This document shows, one piece after another, positions 25,339-34,122 of a DNA stretch of 36,509 nucleotides. Position numbers and translations under genes: made by a program. Numbering within the stretch: the first letter of the stretch is position 1; each line of letters begins with the position of its first letter. The stretch is from Longimicrobiaceae bacterium (GTDB taxonomy: Bacteria > Gemmatimonadota > Gemmatimonadetes > Longimicrobiales > Longimicrobiaceae), in NCBI GenBank assembly GCA_030146875.1, contig JASLAX010000016.1:1-36509 (forward strand), read 5' to 3'. Below the pieces are notes generated by a model. It was given only the letters and a program-made list of their open reading frames with translations, had not been told where the DNA came from and did not search any database.

Positions 25339-26165
25339 CAGGGCTGCCTCTGCCAGGTGTCCATCACGCTCCCGCCGATCACGCAGGTGGACACCCCGCG
25401 GCAGGCCTGCGAGAGCCCTTGCGACATCGCCTTGGCCGACTCGAGCTGGATCAGCGCGGGGTTGGAGGCGTACGCCTGCCCCTCGAGCTGCTTGGCGCGG
25501 GAGTCCGCCTCCGCCTTCATCACGATGGCGCGGGCATTCACCGAGTCGATGGCGAACTGCTTCTGCGCCCGGTCCAGGATCTGGGCCTGCCGCGCCGCCG
25601 CCACCCGCGCCTCCTCGATCTGCGGGGGAATGCGGATGTCGCGGATGAAGACCTGGTGGATGATGGCGCGGTTCCCCAGCTTCGCCTGGATCTGCCTGCG
25701 CACGTCCTCGCTCACCCGCGGGCGCTCGGCGGAGAAGATGCGGTTCACCGTCCACGCGTTCAGCGCGTTCCGGTACCCCTCGCGCACCGCGTTCAACACC
25801 TCCGTCTCCGCCGCCTCCGGCGTGCGCTTGTCCAGGAAGACCTGGTGGATGGACGCGGGGTTGAAGCTCCAGGTGACGGCCACGTCGCCCTCCACCGTGA
25901 CGGGGTCGGCCGTGGTCGCCGTGACGACCTCCTTCCCGTCGCCGCCGTCGGGGAAGTTCTGCTGCGTCATGTTGAAGCAGGTCGCCTCGGTGAAAGGCGT
26001 GAAGGTCAGGCCCGTGTCCATCTTCCGGTCAACCACCGAGCCGTACCGGGTCAGGACGCAGTGCTCCGTCGAGTCCACCTTGGTCCAGCCCCCCGTCCCC
26101 ACGAACAGGATGGCCACTACGGCCACGGCCAGCATGATGCCGGTGACTACGTGCTTGCTTCGCAT
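25338..26165 (-). CDS. SPFH/band 7 (prohibitin-like) membrane protein
   Basis: A 275-residue protein with an N-terminal membrane anchor (about 6-26) followed by an SPFH/PHB domain (STEHCVLTRYGSVVDRKMDTGL..., about 30-200) and a helical tail rich in Ala/Glu/Gln (RVAAARQAQILDRAQKQFAI). Such proteins form large rings at membranes and scaffold proteases or signalling proteins. The start is the ATG opening MRSKHVVTGIMLAVAV. It is coupled to the small membrane protein downstream. The two cysteines near the C-terminus (CRGVSTCVIGG) are unusual and might form a disulfide. Confidence 0.87.
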   Translation of the reverse strand: MRSKHVVTGIMLAVAVVAILFVGTGGWTKVDSTEHCVLTRYGSVVDRKMDTGLTFTPFTEATCFNMTQQNFPDGGDGKEVVTATTADPVTVEGDVAVTWSFNPASIHQVFLDKRTPEAAETEVLNAVREGYRNALNAWTVNRIFSAERPRVSEDVRRQIQAKLGNRAIIHQVFIRDIRIPPQIEEARVAAARQAQILDRAQKQFAIDSVNARAIVMKAEADSRAKQLEGQAYASNPALIQLESAKAMSQGLSQACRGVSTCVIGGSVMDTWQRQP

Positions 26166-26258
26166 GGTCTCGATGCGGGTGGATGGATGGCTCCTGCGAG
26201 CCTCCGTACGGACTTCGGGAGGGGTAGGTTTCCGCGGGAGGGAAGGTGCGCGGAAGGC

Positions 26259-26278
26259 GGAGCCCCGGGCGGGGCTCC
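26259..26278 (-). terminator. Hairpin after the lipoprotein gene
   Basis: A 9-bp stem GGAGCCCCG/CGGGGCTCC (26259-26267 with 26270-26278) follows the lipoprotein stop by 33 bases on the minus strand, before the SPFH start. The U-tract is weak (CCTTCC), so termination may be partial. Confidence 0.45.
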
Positions 26279-26311
26279 GTGCGGAAAGGTGCGGCGTCCG
26301 GCCCCGCGCGG

Positions 26312-26890
26312 CTAGGGCCGGCGCGGGACCAGCGTGTTGCGGATGCGGGTGAGCTCCTCGCGGAGCTGGCGGATCTGGTCGTCGCGCTCGGCGATCTCGC
26401 GGCGCAGGCGGTCCACCTCGGCGCCCGAGACGCCCTGCGTGGGCTGCGGCGCGCCGGGCACGCGCCGCTCCACCACGCGGGTCTCGCAGCGCAGCGGGCC
26501 GATGCGCTCCTCGCAGGGCACCACGAGCTGGCTGGACAGGCGGAGCAGCGCCGTGGCCTCGGCGTGGCGGAAGATGGTGCCGGCCCGGGCCGTGTCCAGC
26601 GCCAGGTACGAGGTAAGGTGCCGCTGTGCGTCGCGGGCGCTCCACCCGGCGTGCCGCGGGTCCAGCGCCAGCACGGCCAGGAAGAACTTGGCCTCGCGCC
26701 CCTCCAGGGTGCCGGGGTGCTCGCGCTCCAGGCGGGCGAACCTCTCCTCGGACAGGCGCAGCGAGTCGGCCACGTAGGCGCGGTAGGCCCCGTCCCAGTC
26801 ACGCTTGCGGTCGCCCCCGCCCCCGCCGATGCCGAGGGAGGCGCAGGAGGCGAGCAGGAAGGGGAGGGCCAGGACGCGCAGTGCTCTCAT
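26312..26890 (-). CDS. Lipoprotein with C-terminal coiled coil
   Basis: A 192-residue predicted lipoprotein: signal MRALRVLALPFLLASC with Cys16. The central part is helical and repeat-like (YRAYVADSLRLSEERFARLE, then EAKFFLAVLALDP), similar to a short TPR-type array. Residues about 155-188 form a coiled coil (VDRLRREIAERDDQIRQLRE). Two more cysteines lie at about 126 and 135. It begins 26 bases after the histidine kinase stop, so the kinase, lipoprotein and perhaps the SPFH gene may share a transcript. No family is recognised. Confidence 0.75.
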   Translation of the reverse strand: MRALRVLALPFLLASCASLGIGGGGGDRKRDWDGAYRAYVADSLRLSEERFARLEREHPGTLEGREAKFFLAVLALDPRHAGWSARDAQRHLTSYLALDTARAGTIFRHAEATALLRLSSQLVVPCEERIGPLRCETRVVERRVPGAPQPTQGVSGAEVDRLRREIAERDDQIRQLREELTRIRNTLVPRRP

Positions 26891-26916
26891 GCGGTTCGGT
26901 TCCGGGACGGAGTGGG

Positions 26917-28371
26917 TCAGGCGTGCGCGGGCGGCCGCACGGGAAGCGTCACCGTGAAGCGCGTCCCCCGGCCCTCCCGGCTCTCCGCACCGATCGTGCC
27001 TCCGTGGGCCTCCACGATCTCACGCGCGATGGCCAGCCCCAACCCCGATCCCACCGAGCGCGGCTGGGCCGAGTTCTCCACCTGGAAGAACTTCTCGAAG
27101 ATCTTGGGGAGCTTGTCGGCGGGGATCCCCACGCCCGAGTCCTCCACCTCGATCCGCACGCCGTCGCCATTGGGGTGGGCGCGCAGGCAGATCTCGCCGC
27201 CCTTGGGGGTGAACTTGAACGCGTTGGAGAGCAGGTTCCCCAGCACCTCGTTCAGGCGGTCGGGGTCCACCGTCATCACCGCGGGCAGGTCGTCGCCCAC
27301 CTCGATGCCGAAGCGGATCTCGTTCTGGATCGCCAGCACCTCGAACTCGCCCGCCAGCCCGCGCAGGAACACCGTGGGGTCCACGTCGCGCCGCTCCAGC
27401 CGCCCGCCGCCCGCCTCGAAGCGGGAGATGTCCAGCAGGCGCTGCACCAGCCGGGTCAGGCGGTCGGTCTGGTCGGAGATGGAGACCAGGCTCTTGCGCT
27501 GCGCCTCCGACACCTCGCCGTAGATCCCGTCCAGCAGCAGCGACGCGTAGCCGCGGATCACGCTGAGCGGCGTCTTGATCTCGTGCGAGGCCACCGAGAC
27601 GAACTCGGCCTTGAGCCGGTCCAGCTCGGCGAGCTGGCTGGTCATGCGGTCGAACGAGCGGGCCAGGTCGCCCAGCTCGTCGGCGCGGTCGGTGGGAGTG
27701 CGGAGGTTGGGCTCCAGGTCGCCCCGCGCCACCTGCCCCATCCCGCGCCGCAGGTCGTGGATGGGGCGCAGGATGGAGCGCGTGAGCAGGGCGCCCAGGA
27801 TCAGCGCCACGCCCAGGGCCGCGGCCAGCGCCAGGAGCGTGGTGGTCCCGGCGCGGTCGGCCACCTCCTGGGCGCGCGCGACCTCGCGGGCGCCCACCTG
27901 GTTGATGGCGGCGGCGATGGGGGTGAGCGTGGGACGCACGGCGTCGAAGGCCGGGTCCATCCGGCTCTCGCGGTACGCGTCGATCGCGGCGCCCCGGCCG
28001 CCGTGCAGGATGGGCTCGAAGTCGCGCAGCACCGCGCGCAGGTGGTTCCAGGACTGGCGAAGGCGGCGGGACTCGGGCGCGTAGCCGAACCGGCCCAGCG
28101 CCTCGAGCTGGACCTCCACCTGGCGGATCGAGCCCGCGAGCTCCTCCTCCGCCTCGGTGGGGAACGAGACGTGGGCCCGCGCGTAGCGCTCCGTCTCGGA
28201 GAGGGCCGTCTGCAGCCGTCCGAAGGCCTCGGATCCCTCCGCGTTCCGCGTGCGCAGGGTGTGGGTGATCGCCCGGAGCTCGTTCAGGGAGACCAGGCCG
28301 TACGCCGCCGGCACCGCCAGGATGACGGTGATGGCGATCAGGGTCAGGACGATGCGTTGGCGTAGGCTCAT
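26917..28371 (-). CDS. HAMP-domain sensor histidine kinase
   Basis: A 484-residue membrane kinase. Transmembrane helix 1 (about 6-28) and helix 2 (about 177-198) enclose a helical extracytoplasmic sensor of about 145 residues like a four-helix bundle. A HAMP domain follows (about 196-250), then the HisKA H-box EFVSVASHEIKTPLS with phospho-acceptor His263, and an HATPase domain with N-box NLLSNAFKFTP, G1 DSGVGIP and G2 GSGLGLAI. No cognate response regulator is adjacent; the partner is elsewhere or is the receiver-kinase protein at 32998. The start is an ATG with a normal membrane-targeting N-terminus. Confidence 0.93.
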   Translation of the reverse strand: MSLRQRIVLTLIAITVILAVPAAYGLVSLNELRAITHTLRTRNAEGSEAFGRLQTALSETERYARAHVSFPTEAEEELAGSIRQVEVQLEALGRFGYAPESRRLRQSWNHLRAVLRDFEPILHGGRGAAIDAYRESRMDPAFDAVRPTLTPIAAAINQVGAREVARAQEVADRAGTTTLLALAAALGVALILGALLTRSILRPIHDLRRGMGQVARGDLEPNLRTPTDRADELGDLARSFDRMTSQLAELDRLKAEFVSVASHEIKTPLSVIRGYASLLLDGIYGEVSEAQRKSLVSISDQTDRLTRLVQRLLDISRFEAGGGRLERRDVDPTVFLRGLAGEFEVLAIQNEIRFGIEVGDDLPAVMTVDPDRLNEVLGNLLSNAFKFTPKGGEICLRAHPNGDGVRIEVEDSGVGIPADKLPKIFEKFFQVENSAQPRSVGSGLGLAIAREIVEAHGGTIGAESREGRGTRFTVTLPVRPPAHA

Positions 28372-28468
28372 CTCTTCTCCGCGAAGGACGAGCGGGGCTC
28401 GCGGGCCGTCACCGGCCGCCCCCGGCGCGGGGGCCCGTCCTGGTTCCGCGGGCGACGCAAGAGGCGTG

Positions 28469-29302
28469 TCACCCGGCGTCCGCCGCCGCGGGGCCGGTGC
28501 CCCCCGCGCGCTCGGCGGCCTTCACCTCGTCCCAGATCACGTCCAGCGCCTCCAGTCCCGCCTCCTCCAGCACCATCCCGCGCTCCGCCGCCAGCCGCTC
28601 CACCGCGGCGAAGCGCCGCGAGAACTTGGCGTTGGCGGCGGCCAGGGCGCTCACCGGGTCCGTCCCCGCCAGGCGCACCAGGTTCACGGCCGCGAAGAGC
28701 AGGTCGCCCAGCTCCTCGTGCAGCGCGGCGCGGCCGCCGGTGGAGAGCTCCTCGCCCACCTCCTCCACCTCCTCGCGCACCTTCTCCCACGCGCCGTGCG
28801 CGTCGGTCCAGTCGAAGCCCACGCCGGCCACCCGCTCCTGGATGCGGAAGGCCCGCAGCAGCGGGTCCATCCCCGACGCCAGGCCGCCCAGCACCCCCTG
28901 CGCCGGAGCGCCGTCGGGGCGCTCGCGGGCCTTCAGCTCCTCCCACGGCTCGGCCGGTCCCAGGCCGTACAGGTGGGGGTGTCGGCGGCGCATCTTTTGC
29001 TCCAGCGACGCCACCACGCCTTCCCGGTCGAAGGCACCGCGCTCCTCGCCCAGCACCACCTGGAAGGCGAGGTTCAGGAGCAGGTCCCCCAGCTCGCCGC
29101 GCAGCTCCGCGTCGTCCCCCGCGTGAATCGCGTCCACCACCTCGTGCGACTCCTCCAGCAGGTAGCGCGTGAGCGAGGACGAGGTCTGGGCGCCGTCCCA
29201 CGGACAGCGGGCGCGCAGGAACTCGACCAGCGCCAGGGCGCGGTCCAGGACGCCCCCGGAATCGGGGCGGGAGCCGGGGTTTTCGTCTTGCGGGGTGCTC
29301 AC
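28469..29302 (-). CDS. mazG: Nucleoside triphosphate pyrophosphohydrolase MazG
   Basis: A 277-residue MazG hydrolysing (d)NTPs to the monophosphate and PPi, a house-cleaning role. There are two MazG-type repeats: residues about 20-120 (LRARCPWDGAQTSSSLTRYL, with the metal motif LLEESHEVVDAI and ELRGELGDLLLNLAF) and about 155-245 (VREEVEEVGEEL and HEELGDLLFAAVNL). Both retain ExxE-type acidic clusters. It starts at a GTG only 24 bases from the divergent alr start. The alr promoter lies partly inside its first codons. Confidence 0.93.
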   Translation of the reverse strand: MSTPQDENPGSRPDSGGVLDRALALVEFLRARCPWDGAQTSSSLTRYLLEESHEVVDAIHAGDDAELRGELGDLLLNLAFQVVLGEERGAFDREGVVASLEQKMRRRHPHLYGLGPAEPWEELKARERPDGAPAQGVLGGLASGMDPLLRAFRIQERVAGVGFDWTDAHGAWEKVREEVEEVGEELSTGGRAALHEELGDLLFAAVNLVRLAGTDPVSALAAANAKFSRRFAAVERLAAERGMVLEEAGLEALDVIWDEVKAAERAGGTGPAAADAG

Positions 29303-29316
29303 GGGTGGCCTATACT
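29288..29316 (+). promoter_or_regulatory. Promoter of alr, overlapping the mazG start
   Basis: TATACT (29311-29316) is an excellent -10 box and TTGCGG (29288-29293) a fair -35 box, with exactly 17 bases between. The predicted start near 29323-29325 falls immediately before the GTG at 29326, so the alr message would be leaderless or nearly so. Confidence 0.65.
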
Positions 29317-29325
29317 ACGCAATTT

Positions 29326-30558
29326 GTGTCAAACCCGTCAACCGCCCTCCGCAGCCGGGCCTGGGTCGAGGTCGACCTGGACGCCTTCTCCCGGAACCTC
29401 CTCGCCGTGCGCGACGCGGCCCGGCCGCGGGCCGGCGTGGTCCCGATGGTCAAGGCGGACGCCTACGGGCTGGGGATGGGCCCCGTGGCCGACGCCGCCG
29501 CGGCCGCCCTGGGCGCCGACGGCCTCTGGGCGTTCGGAGTGGCCGCCGTGGCCGAGGGCGAGGCGCTGCGCCGGCACGGGTGGACGGGGCGCATCGCCGT
29601 CTTCGCGCCGCTCCCCCCGGGCGAGACGGAGCGCGCGGCGCGGGCGGGGCTGGTTCCCACCTTCTCCGACCTGGACGGGGTGCGCCGCTGGTCCGGCGCC
29701 GCCGGTCCGGGCCGGCGCCTGTCGTTCCAGACCGAGGTGGACACCGGGATGGGGCGCGCCGGCTTCCCCTGGCAGGAGGCGGCGGAGTGGGGCGCGGCCG
29801 TGCGCGACGCGGCGGGGGATCTTCTGCGGTGGGAGGGGTGTTTCACTCACTTCCATTCCGCGGACGAGCCGGACCTGTCCTCGGCCGACGAGCAGGCCGC
29901 GCGCTTCCGGCGGGCGCTGGCGGCGCTCCCCCCGGCCGGCGGCGGCGGGCCCGAGCGGGTGGTGCACAGCGCGAACAGCGCGGCGGCGGTGCGGCGCGCG
30001 GGCTACGGCGGCGACGTGGTGCGGCCGGGCATCTTCCTCTACGGGGGGAGCGCCGGGCCGGGAGCCCGCCCCGAGCCGGTGGCGAGCGTGCGGGCGCGGA
30101 TCGCGCTGGTGCGCCGGGTGCCGCCGGGGTCCACGCTGGGCTACGGCGCCACCCACGTCTCGCGGCGCGCCGAGCGCTGGGGCACGGTGTCGATCGGCTA
30201 CGGCGACGGGATCCCCCGGGCGCTGGGACCCGCCGGCGGATGCGCCCTGGTGCGCGGCCGGCGGGTCCCGATCATCGGGCGGATCTCGATGGACGTGACG
30301 GTGGTGGACCTGACCGACGTTCCCGCCGCCGCCGCGGGCGACGTGGCGACCCTGATCGGCGCCGACGGCGGCGATGGGATCGCGCTGGACGAGGTGGCGG
30401 CGCGCTGCGGCACCATCTCGTACGAGATCCTGACCGGGCTCACCCGGCGGCTGCCCCGCGTGTACGCGGGCGGCGGCCGGCCCCCGGCCACGCATGACCC
30501 CGCCGAGGCGGCCCCCGGCCCCGCGGCGGACCCGAACACCCACTCCGAAGACCCGTGA
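29326..30558 (+). CDS. alr: Alanine racemase
   Basis: A 410-residue PLP-dependent racemase that converts L-Ala to D-Ala for peptidoglycan. The PLP-binding lysine is Lys43 in MVKADAYGLG, and the second catalytic region shows SIGYGDGIPRAL and GRISMDVTVVDLTD. I chose the GTG at 29326 because the -10 box lies just upstream; a GTG at 29305 would lie before the predicted transcription start. The C-terminus carries an extra disordered Pro/Ala-rich tail of about 30 residues. It heads a chain of five genes joined by 1-4-base overlaps. Confidence 0.94.
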   Translation: MSNPSTALRSRAWVEVDLDAFSRNLLAVRDAARPRAGVVPMVKADAYGLGMGPVADAAAAALGADGLWAFGVAAVAEGEALRRHGWTGRIAVFAPLPPGETERAARAGLVPTFSDLDGVRRWSGAAGPGRRLSFQTEVDTGMGRAGFPWQEAAEWGAAVRDAAGDLLRWEGCFTHFHSADEPDLSSADEQAARFRRALAALPPAGGGGPERVVHSANSAAAVRRAGYGGDVVRPGIFLYGGSAGPGARPEPVASVRARIALVRRVPPGSTLGYGATHVSRRAERWGTVSIGYGDGIPRALGPAGGCALVRGRRVPIIGRISMDVTVVDLTDVPAAAAGDVATLIGADGGDGIALDEVAARCGTISYEILTGLTRRLPRVYAGGGRPPATHDPAEAAPGPAADPNTHSEDP

Positions 30559-31814
30559 TGCCACGTCGTTCCGCCCGCCTGCGGGCCCTTCTCGTGTCGC
30601 TGCTCCCGCTCGCGGCCGCCTGCGCCGACGAGCCGCCCACGCTCACCGGCGACGAGTACTTCCCCGGCGGCTCGCGCCCCACGACCCTGGAGGCGCTGAT
30701 CCCCGCGGACGCGTTCCTGGAGACGCTGGGCCGCTTCAGCGGCTACGCCAGCCCTGGGAGCGGAGCGCTGATCCTGGCGAACGCCTTCGAGGGCGTGCTG
30801 CAGGCCAACGCCCTGGTGAAGCTGGAGGCGTTCCCGCCGACCGTGGGGTACGTGCAGGGGGGGGTGAGCCGCAACGACACCATCCGCGCCTTCGGACCGG
30901 GGCAGCTGATCGTGCGCGTGGACTCGGTGGCGTCGGCCTTCACCGGCCCCACGATCGTGCGCGTCTTCGCGCTGGGCGAGGACTTCGACCCCGCCACCGC
31001 CACCTACCAGCTCGCGGTGGACACGGCCGGCGAGCGGCGCGCCTTCCGCGTTCCGGGAGGCACCCCCGGCGAGCTGCTGGGGGAGGGGACGTACACCCCG
31101 GCGCTCCCCGGCGACTCGGCGGTGGTGGGGATCGACTCCGCGCTGGTGAACCGCCTGGCCGCCAACGAGTTCCCGGGACTGCTCGTGACGGTGGCGACGC
31201 CGGGCGCGCGGCTGCGCGTGGGCGGCCTGCAGCTTCGCACCACGGCGCACCCGCGCCAGGCGAACCCCGACACCGCGATCGCGCAGACCATCGACGTGGC
31301 GTCGCAGATCTTCGTCTTCACCCCCGAGCCGCCCGATCCCGTCACGGCGTTCGCGGCCGGTGGGATCCGCGGCGCCCGCACGCTCTTCACGCTGCGCCTG
31401 GACCAGAGCGTCCCCGGGTGCGCGCCCCCCGCCGCCTGCGCGGCCGTGCCGCTGGGCGACGTGACCATCAACGAGGTGTCGCTGCTGCTGCGCCCCGTCG
31501 CCCGGCCGCCGGGCTTCAGCGAGCGCGACACCATCGGCATCACCCTGCGCGCCATCACCGAGCCCGCGCTGGGCCGGCGGGCGCCCCTGGGCGAGATCGT
31601 GACGGACTCGCTGGCGCGCTACGCGCCCGGCGACACCCTGGTCTCGGTGCCGCTGTCGGGGATCTCCCGCTTCCTGGTGGACCGCGACAGCACGCGCCTC
31701 GACGTGGCGCTCCTCTCCGAGCCCGCGGGCGCCACCTTCGGCGCGGCCTGGTTCGAGCCCACGCCGCGGCTCCGGATCATCTACACGCTTCCCGTGCGCA
31801 CCTCGCTTCCATGA
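30558..31814 (+). CDS. Large lipoprotein of unknown function
   Basis: A 418-residue predicted lipoprotein with signal MPRRSARLRALLVSLLPLAA and lipobox AAAC (Cys22). The body looks beta-rich with many alternating hydrophobic segments and short aspartate turns, like an exported surface or assembly protein. I do not recognise a family. The ATG overlaps the alr stop (TGATG), and its own stop overlaps the next gene (ATGA). Position next to a beta-barrel suggests they work as a pair in the outer membrane, which is inference. Confidence 0.75.
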   Translation: MPRRSARLRALLVSLLPLAAACADEPPTLTGDEYFPGGSRPTTLEALIPADAFLETLGRFSGYASPGSGALILANAFEGVLQANALVKLEAFPPTVGYVQGGVSRNDTIRAFGPGQLIVRVDSVASAFTGPTIVRVFALGEDFDPATATYQLAVDTAGERRAFRVPGGTPGELLGEGTYTPALPGDSAVVGIDSALVNRLAANEFPGLLVTVATPGARLRVGGLQLRTTAHPRQANPDTAIAQTIDVASQIFVFTPEPPDPVTAFAAGGIRGARTLFTLRLDQSVPGCAPPAACAAVPLGDVTINEVSLLLRPVARPPGFSERDTIGITLRAITEPALGRRAPLGEIVTDSLARYAPGDTLVSVPLSGISRFLVDRDSTRLDVALLSEPAGATFGAAWFEPTPRLRIIYTLPVRTSLP

Positions 31815-33001
31815 CGCGTCTCCCCCTTCCGCGCCGCTCCGTCCTTCTCCTCGCCCTGGCCGCGGCGGCCGCGGTCCCCGGGGACGCCGCCGCGCAGTCC
31901 ATCCTGGCGAGCCGCGGGCTCGGCTACCCGTACGAGCCGCTGGACGCCCGCGCCCGCGGCGTGGGCGCGATCGGTGTGGGGCTTCCGGGGCCGCAGATCT
32001 CGCTGGTGAACCCCGCGTCGGCGGCGGGGCTCCGGGCGCCGGCCATCGTGCTGGGCTACCAGCCCGACACCTACGACGCCGAGGCCGGCTCGCTCTCCGC
32101 CAGCGGGAGCACGGCCCGCTTTCCGCTGCTCGCCGCCGCCTTCCCCATCGGCCGGGCGGTGCTGAGCGTGGGCTACGGCGCCTTCCTGGACCGCAACTGG
32201 CGCGCGGAGCAGGCGGACAGCCTGGAGCTGGAGGGCGGCAGGGTGCCGATCCGCGACCGCTACGTGTCGATGGGCGGGATCTCGCGCCTGCGCTTCGGCG
32301 CGGGGTACCTGGTCACCTCGAGGCTGGCGGTGGGCGCGGCGGCCGACGTGTTCACCGGCGCGGTGCGCGACTCCACGGTGCGCGAGTTCGGCGAGGAGGG
32401 CACCACCGTGGTCGCTCCCTTCGTGCAGGGCACCACCTGGGGGCACCGCGGCGTGGGCGGGGCGCTGGGCGTGCGCTGGACGCCCACCGACGCGCTGAAC
32501 CTGGCCGCCGCGGTCTCGGGCGGCGGGTCGCTGGAGGCCGAGCCCGACAGCGGGAGCGGCGGCAAGAGCTACTCGCTCCCCACCCGCGCGCAGCTCGGCG
32601 CCAGCGGCCGCATCGGCCGCAGCACCACCGTCTCGGTGGCCGGGCGCTGGGCCGGATGGTCGGCGACCGACGACGAGCTGTCGGACGCGAGCGGCGGGGC
32701 GCGGGACGTGCGCGGCGCCTCGGCCGGGGTGGAGTACATCGGGTTCACGGTGGGCGGGCGGATCGTCCCGCTGCGCGCCGGCGGGCGCTACGACGAGCTC
32801 CCCTTCCGCTGGGGGAGCGCGGCGGCCGCCAACGAGTTCCCCACCGAGCGGGCCGTCGGCACCGGCCTGGGGCTGCGCCTGGCGGGCGGGGCCGCGGTGG
32901 CCGACGCCGCCGCCGAGGTGGGGATGCGCGGCGGCGACGCGGCCGGGTTCGACGAGTCGTTCTGGCGCCTGTCGTTCTCCGTGACCCTCAACGCGCGGTG
33001 A
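31811..33001 (+). CDS. Outer-membrane beta-barrel protein
   Basis: A 396-residue protein with a signal peptide (cleavage near DAAAQ, about residue 28) and then alternating amphipathic strands, e.g. AVLSVGYGAFLDRNWRAEQ, RLRFGAGYLVTSRLAVGAA and VEYIGFTVGGRIVPLRAG. It ends SFWRLSFSVTLNAR, close to the outer-membrane C-terminal beta signal. The early LVNPASAAGL motif resembles FadL/PorV-type barrels, which start with NPA. Transport or assembly function is unknown. It is coupled to the lipoprotein upstream and to the receiver-kinase downstream by ATGA and GTGA overlaps. Confidence 0.8.
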   Translation: MTRLPLPRRSVLLLALAAAAAVPGDAAAQSILASRGLGYPYEPLDARARGVGAIGVGLPGPQISLVNPASAAGLRAPAIVLGYQPDTYDAEAGSLSASGSTARFPLLAAAFPIGRAVLSVGYGAFLDRNWRAEQADSLELEGGRVPIRDRYVSMGGISRLRFGAGYLVTSRLAVGAAADVFTGAVRDSTVREFGEEGTTVVAPFVQGTTWGHRGVGGALGVRWTPTDALNLAAAVSGGGSLEAEPDSGSGGKSYSLPTRAQLGASGRIGRSTTVSVAGRWAGWSATDDELSDASGGARDVRGASAGVEYIGFTVGGRIVPLRAGGRYDELPFRWGSAAAANEFPTERAVGTGLGLRLAGGAAVADAAAEVGMRGGDAAGFDESFWRLSFSVTLNAR

Positions 33002-34122
33002 CCACCGGGGAGGCCCCCCTCCTCCTGGTCGTCGACGACGACCCGGTCAACCTGGAGCTGCTCTGCGACCTGCTGGAGGCGCTGGACTACCGCGTCGCCG
33101 GGGCGCTGAGCGGCGACGCGGCGCTGGCCGCGGCGCGCGAGCGCCGGCCGGAGCTGGTGCTGCTGGACGTGATGATGCCGGGGATGAACGGCTACGAGGT
33201 CTGCCGCCGCCTCAAGGACGACCCCGACACCGCCGGCATCCCCGTCGTCTTCGTCACCGCCCTCTCCGACGTGGGCGACAAGGTGGAGGCGATCGAGGCC
33301 GGCGCCGACGACTTCCTCACCAAACCCTTCTCGCGCCCCGTCCTGGTGGCGCGCATCCGCTCCCTGCTGCGGCTGAAGCACGCCAACGACGAGCTGGCCG
33401 CCTCCTACCGCCGCCTGCGCGAGATGGAGGAGCTGAAGGACGACCTCACCAAGATGGTGGTGCACGACCTCAAGAGCCCGCTCGCCGGGATCATGGGGTC
33501 GCTGGAGCTGGTGGTGGACGGCGACCTGGGGCCGCTGGCCCCCGAGCAGCGCCGCCTGCTCTCGGACTCGCAGCAGCGCGCCGCCGACGCCCTGCGCATC
33601 ATCGACAACCTGCTGGACGTGGCGCGCATGGAGGAGTCCGGCCTGCGCCTGCACCTGGCCGAGGTGAGCGCCGGCCGGCTCCTCCGCGAGGTGGAGTCGG
33701 AGTGGTCGGTGCGCGCCGAGCGCCAGGGGGCGGTGCTGACCGTGGCCGACGTCCCCGACGTGCGCCTGCAGGCCGACCCGCGCCTGCTGCGGCGCGTGCT
33801 GGCGAACCTGGTGGGGAACGCCCTGCGGCACGCCGGCCCCCGCGTGCGGGTTCGCCTCTCCGCCGCGGTGGACGACGCCCCCGGCGCGGTGCGCTTCACG
33901 GTGGAGGACGACGGCGCCGGGATCCCCGACGGGATGCAGGACGAGGTCTTCCGCAAGTACGCCACGGCGGGGGAGCAGGCGTCGTCCGGGCTGGGCCTCT
34001 CCTTCTGCAAGCTGGCGGTGGAGGCGCACGGCGGCGCGATCTGGGTGCGCTCGCACCGCGGCGAGGGCGCCGCCTTCCACTTCACCCTGCCGGCGCGCGG
34101 CCCCGCGCACGCCCCCGCGTGA
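32998..34122 (+). CDS. Receiver-histidine kinase fusion (soluble)
   Basis: A 374-residue protein with the order reversed from usual hybrids. A receiver domain comes first (residues 8-125; acidic pocket DDD at about 13-15, phospho-acceptor Asp57 in LLDVMMPGMNG, Thr87, Lys109 in TKPF). Then come a coiled linker (KHANDELAASYRRLREMEEL), HisKA (His156 in MVVHDLKSPLAG) and HATPase (NLVGNALRH, DDGAGIPD, SSGLGLSF). There is no membrane segment, so another kinase presumably feeds its receiver. The start is the GTG overlapping the barrel stop; its stop overlaps tmk. Confidence 0.93.
   Translation: MTTGEAPLLLVVDDDPVNLELLCDLLEALDYRVAGALSGDAALAAARERRPELVLLDVMMPGMNGYEVCRRLKDDPDTAGIPVVFVTALSDVGDKVEAIEAGADDFLTKPFSRPVLVARIRSLLRLKHANDELAASYRRLREMEELKDDLTKMVVHDLKSPLAGIMGSLELVVDGDLGPLAPEQRRLLSDSQQRAADALRIIDNLLDVARMEESGLRLHLAEVSAGRLLREVESEWSVRAERQGAVLTVADVPDVRLQADPRLLRRVLANLVGNALRHAGPRVRVRLSAAVDDAPGAVRFTVEDDGAGIPDGMQDEVFRKYATAGEQASSGLGLSFCKLAVEAHGGAIWVRSHRGEGAAFHFTLPARGPAHAPA

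Noticed and set aside
26917..28371. A complete two-component system around the HAMP kinase
   Set aside because: No response regulator with an output domain is adjacent; only an unrelated lipoprotein and mazG flank it.
28469..29302. mazG as part of a MazEF-type toxin-antitoxin or defence island
   Set aside because: No mazE, mazF or other toxin gene is adjacent; the neighbours are housekeeping genes, so a nucleotide-pool cleaning role is enough.
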